A stretch of DNA of 64,000 nucleotides from Bacteroidetes bacterium GWF2_35_48 (lineage in GTDB: Bacteria > Bacteroidota > Bacteroidia > Bacteroidales > GWF2-35-48): assembly GCA_001769125.1 (NCBI GenBank), contig MEOG01000140.1, forward strand, positions 4,420 to 68,419, given 5' to 3'. The notes under the pieces were generated by a model. That model ran no database searches. It was not told the origin of the DNA and was given only the letters and a program-made list of their open reading frames with translations. Positions 61,227 through 64,000 of this stretch are shown one piece after another (within the stretch, counting starts at the first letter, position 1; each line of letters opens with the position of its first letter). The translations under genes and the position numbers were made by a program.

Positions 61227-62567
61227 ATGATTGCAAGCGTATTAATAATAGATGACGAAGATAAGCTCCGTAACCTCTTATCACGGATTATTAAATCAGA
61301 AGGGTTTGATGTTTCTGAAGCTTCAGACTGTAAAACTGCTTTAAAAAAAGTTGACGTTTCTCACTATGATATTATCTTATGCGATGTTAAACTTCCTGAT
61401 GGAAATGGTATAGACTTGATAAAGCAATTAAAGTCGAAAAGCAAAGAATCTGAAATAATATTATTAACCGCTTATGGTAATATTCCCGACGGTGTACAGG
61501 CAATAAAAAATGGTGCATTCGACTACATTGTAAAAGGAGATGATAATAATAAAATCATTCCTTTATTGCATAGAGCAAGTGAAAAAATACATTTACTAAA
61601 GCGAATAGAAACCCTTGAAAATAAAGTTAAGGAAAAATATTCTTTTGACGGCATTAGTTGTAAATCAAAGATAATTAAACAAGCCATTGAATTTGCTGAA
61701 AAGGTTGCAAATACGAATACATCTGTTTTACTTACCGGAGAAACCGGAACAGGAAAAGAGGTTTTTGCTCAATCAATTCACAATGAAAGTCCTTTTGCAA
61801 AGAATAATTTTGTTGCTTTAAATTGCAGTAATTTTAATAAAGATGTTTTAGAAAGCGAGTTGTTCGGGTACAAACAAGGTGCTTTTACCGGAGCTATAAA
61901 AGATAAAAAAGGTTTATTGGAAGAAGCAAATAACGGAACTTTGTTTTTAGATGAAATCGGGGATATGCCTTATGAATTGCAGGCAAAATTACTTAGGGTT
62001 ATTGAAACCAATCAATTTATTAAATTAGGCGATACAAAAACAATTACTGCAAATTTTCGCTTGATTGCAGCAACAAACAAGAACCTGAAAAAAGAATGTG
62101 AAGAACAGCGTTTCCGGTCTGATTTATTTTACAGAATCAGTACATTTCATATTGACATACCGCCATTAAGAGAGCGAAAAGAAGATATTGAACCCCTTGC
62201 GGAATTTTTTGTAAAGCAATTTGCGGAGAAAACAAAAAAGAATATCAATTCAATTAATAAAGCGTATTTAAAAAAACTGTCGTTGTATCAGTGGCCCGGT
62301 AATATTCGTGAATTGAAAAATATAATAGAGCGCAGCGTAATACTTGAAAATAGCAATGAATTAACAGTAGATACTCTTCCAATTGATTTAACAATTATCA
62401 ATAATGGTACTAATGAAACAAGCCAATTAGAACTTGCGGTAATTGAGAAAAACCACATTATTAAAGTCCTGAACCATGCTAAAGGAAATAAAGCTGAAAC
62501 CGCACGGCTTTTAAATATTGCAGTTACAACTTTATACAGAAAATTAGAAGAATATAAAATTGAATAA
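61227..62567 (+). CDS. Sigma-54-dependent response regulator (NtrC family)
   Basis: Receiver (IIDDEDKL...DIILCDVKLPDGNG); GETGTGKEVFAQSIH; GAFTGA; C-terminal Fis-type HTH. Confidence 0.95.
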   Translation: MIASVLIIDDEDKLRNLLSRIIKSEGFDVSEASDCKTALKKVDVSHYDIILCDVKLPDGNGIDLIKQLKSKSKESEIILLTAYGNIPDGVQAIKNGAFDYIVKGDDNNKIIPLLHRASEKIHLLKRIETLENKVKEKYSFDGISCKSKIIKQAIEFAEKVANTNTSVLLTGETGTGKEVFAQSIHNESPFAKNNFVALNCSNFNKDVLESELFGYKQGAFTGAIKDKKGLLEEANNGTLFLDEIGDMPYELQAKLLRVIETNQFIKLGDTKTITANFRLIAATNKNLKKECEEQRFRSDLFYRISTFHIDIPPLRERKEDIEPLAEFFVKQFAEKTKKNINSINKAYLKKLSLYQWPGNIRELKNIIERSVILENSNELTVDTLPIDLTIINNGTNETSQLELAVIEKNHIIKVLNHAKGNKAETARLLNIAVTTLYRKLEEYKIE

Positions 62568-62719
62568 CCGTATCAAAACGCTATTATAACCCTTTCAAAA
62601 TGCTATGTTAATTTTCTTCTTAAAAAATCAGTTTTCTTTTTAATTCACTCACTTTCAGTTTTCTTTATTATTTATTATTGTCAGGTATAAATTTTGGTAA
62701 TTCCAAAAAAAATATATTT

Positions 62720-63058
62720 ATGGAAACAAAAATTAAAAATACCCTGACAAAATGGTTTCCCGATGCCTTTTCTTCTTTCTCAGGTATTGATGACGCTTCC
62801 GATTACGAGGTTTTGAACTACTTTGCACAATCCACTCTCAATCTTCTTAAACAGAATCAGATTGAGCAATGCAGGGAGCATTTAAAAATTATCAATCTGC
62901 TTTATTCAGGTGGTACCTTACATGACAAGAATGCCATTGAAAACGAATTTTTGGCTATTCTCGTTTGTGCTGAAATGCCAACGCTGTTAAAAACGCATAT
63001 TGATATGATGCCAAAAGAGCTCAGGGCTGTGTATTTGAAAACTATTTTGGAAAACTAA
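62720..63058 (+). CDS. DUF7674-like small conserved protein
   Basis: METKIKNTLTKWFPDAFSSFSGIDDASDYEVLNYFAQSTLNLLKQNQIEQCREHLKIINLLY...; located just before trkA. Confidence 0.55.
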   Translation: METKIKNTLTKWFPDAFSSFSGIDDASDYEVLNYFAQSTLNLLKQNQIEQCREHLKIINLLYSGGTLHDKNAIENEFLAILVCAEMPTLLKTHIDMMPKELRAVYLKTILEN

Positions 63059-63070
63059 CATTGAATTTTT

Positions 63071-64000
63071 ATGAAAATTGTAATTGCCGGAGGTGGAGAT
63101 ATTGGTTTTTATCTCGCAAAATTATTAGAACAGGAATATAAAAATATAGTTTTAATTGATTCTCAAAAAGAGAATTTAAAAAGTGTTGAAACAAATCTTG
63201 GAATAGCAACAATACTGGGCGATTCCACAAGTTATAAAACTTTAAAGGATGCAGGGGTTGATTCCTGTAATTATTTTATTGGTTTTACTTCTTCGGAGTC
63301 TGTAAATATTTTATCCTGCATATTAGCAAAAAAGTTAGGAGCGAAACACACTGTGGCACGTATCAGCAATATGGAATATATCTTAAATAAAGATACACTG
63401 AATTTCAAAATTAATGGTATTGATGATATTATTTCGCCTGAATTTTTAGCGGCAAGAGAAATTGAACAAATTCTTAAAGAGCCATCATTAACAGAAAGTA
63501 TTGAAATTGAAGACGGAAAACTAAAAGTAATTGGTTTACATCTTGATGAGAATTCTGGAATCGTTGGAAAGTCTTTAGCGGAATCCGCAAAATTCAATAC
63601 TGATAATTCTTTCATGATTGCTGCCATTCACCGTTCAGGAAAAACAATTATTCCAAATGGTAAAACTATTTTTGAAACTGGAGATTATTTGTACTTTATT
63701 ACTACCGATAAAACAGCAAGGCAAATTCTTGAATTTACAGGCAACCCTCTGATAGAAATTAAAAATATATTGATTGTAGGGGGCAGTCGGACGGGAGAAT
63801 ATATTGCCCACAGATTAAACAAAAATTTTAAAATAACTCTCATTGAAAAAGATCAGACAAAATGTAACGACCTTGCTTTACGCATAGAAAACATTCAGGT
63901 TGTTCATGGCGATTGTACCAATACAAAACTGCTCGAAGAAGAAAGAATTGGAAATTATAATGCCTTTGTATCTGTTACCGGAAATTCTGAAACAAACATT
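63071..64000 (+). CDS. trkA: Trk system potassium uptake protein TrkA (partial, runs off window)
   Basis: MKIVIAGGGDIGFYLAKLLEQEYKNIVLIDSQKENLKSVE; second Rossmann ILIVGGSRTGEYIAHRLNKNFKITLIEKD. Confidence 0.92.
   Translation, partial: MKIVIAGGGDIGFYLAKLLEQEYKNIVLIDSQKENLKSVETNLGIATILGDSTSYKTLKDAGVDSCNYFIGFTSSESVNILSCILAKKLGAKHTVARISNMEYILNKDTLNFKINGIDDIISPEFLAAREIEQILKEPSLTESIEIEDGKLKVIGLHLDENSGIVGKSLAESAKFNTDNSFMIAAIHRSGKTIIPNGKTIFETGDYLYFITTDKTARQILEFTGNPLIEIKNILIVGGSRTGEYIAHRLNKNFKITLIEKDQTKCNDLALRIENIQVVHGDCTNTKLLEEERIGNYNAFVSVTGNSETNI

Noticed and set aside
61227-64000. Novel sigma-54 regulatory island
   Set aside because: NtrC-type regulator followed by a small DUF protein and trkA looks like ordinary potassium-uptake genes; no convincing -24/-12 promoter seen.

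Overview
This 64-kb window is AT-rich chromosomal DNA from a Bacteroidetes-type bacterium. Support for that comes from T9SS sorting domains, DUF3078, LPP20/DUF4384, ChaN, PCMD-like proteins and TAnnTTTG-like promoters. No rRNA, tRNA or CRISPR array was recognised. Housekeeping genes include ppdK, purA, ftcD, hppA, pepA, pdxA, corA and trkA (partial), interspersed with accessory DNA. The best candidates for something undescribed are: (1) a same-strand cluster at 56.0-60.4 kb: ArsM-like methyltransferase with a CSCCSS tail, lipoprotein thioredoxin, an unannotated 34-aa Cys-containing peptide, a strong palindrome, a radical SAM/SPASM enzyme and a thioredoxin-thioredoxin reductase fusion. It looks like a RiPP-like or thiol/metalloid pathway. 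(2) A lipoprotein with a C-terminal DUF1566/C-type-lectin-like domain whose codon pattern (runs of NNC/NNT) is that of a diversity-generating-retroelement variable region, with no reverse transcriptase or template repeat in the window. (3) A ~125-150-nt palindromic element present in four copies, with apparent compensatory base changes in several helices around conserved unpaired motifs. (4) An accessory block at 33.5-40.0 kb bounded by perfect 45-bp inverted repeats, holding a RAYT/REP array, the DGR-like target, a toxin-antitoxin/nucleotidyltransferase group and an exported caspase. (5) An exported WD40-caspase locus containing the fossil C-terminus of a second caspase and an in-frame repeat insertion. 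All calls come from reading the sequence and ORF translations; no database search was run.
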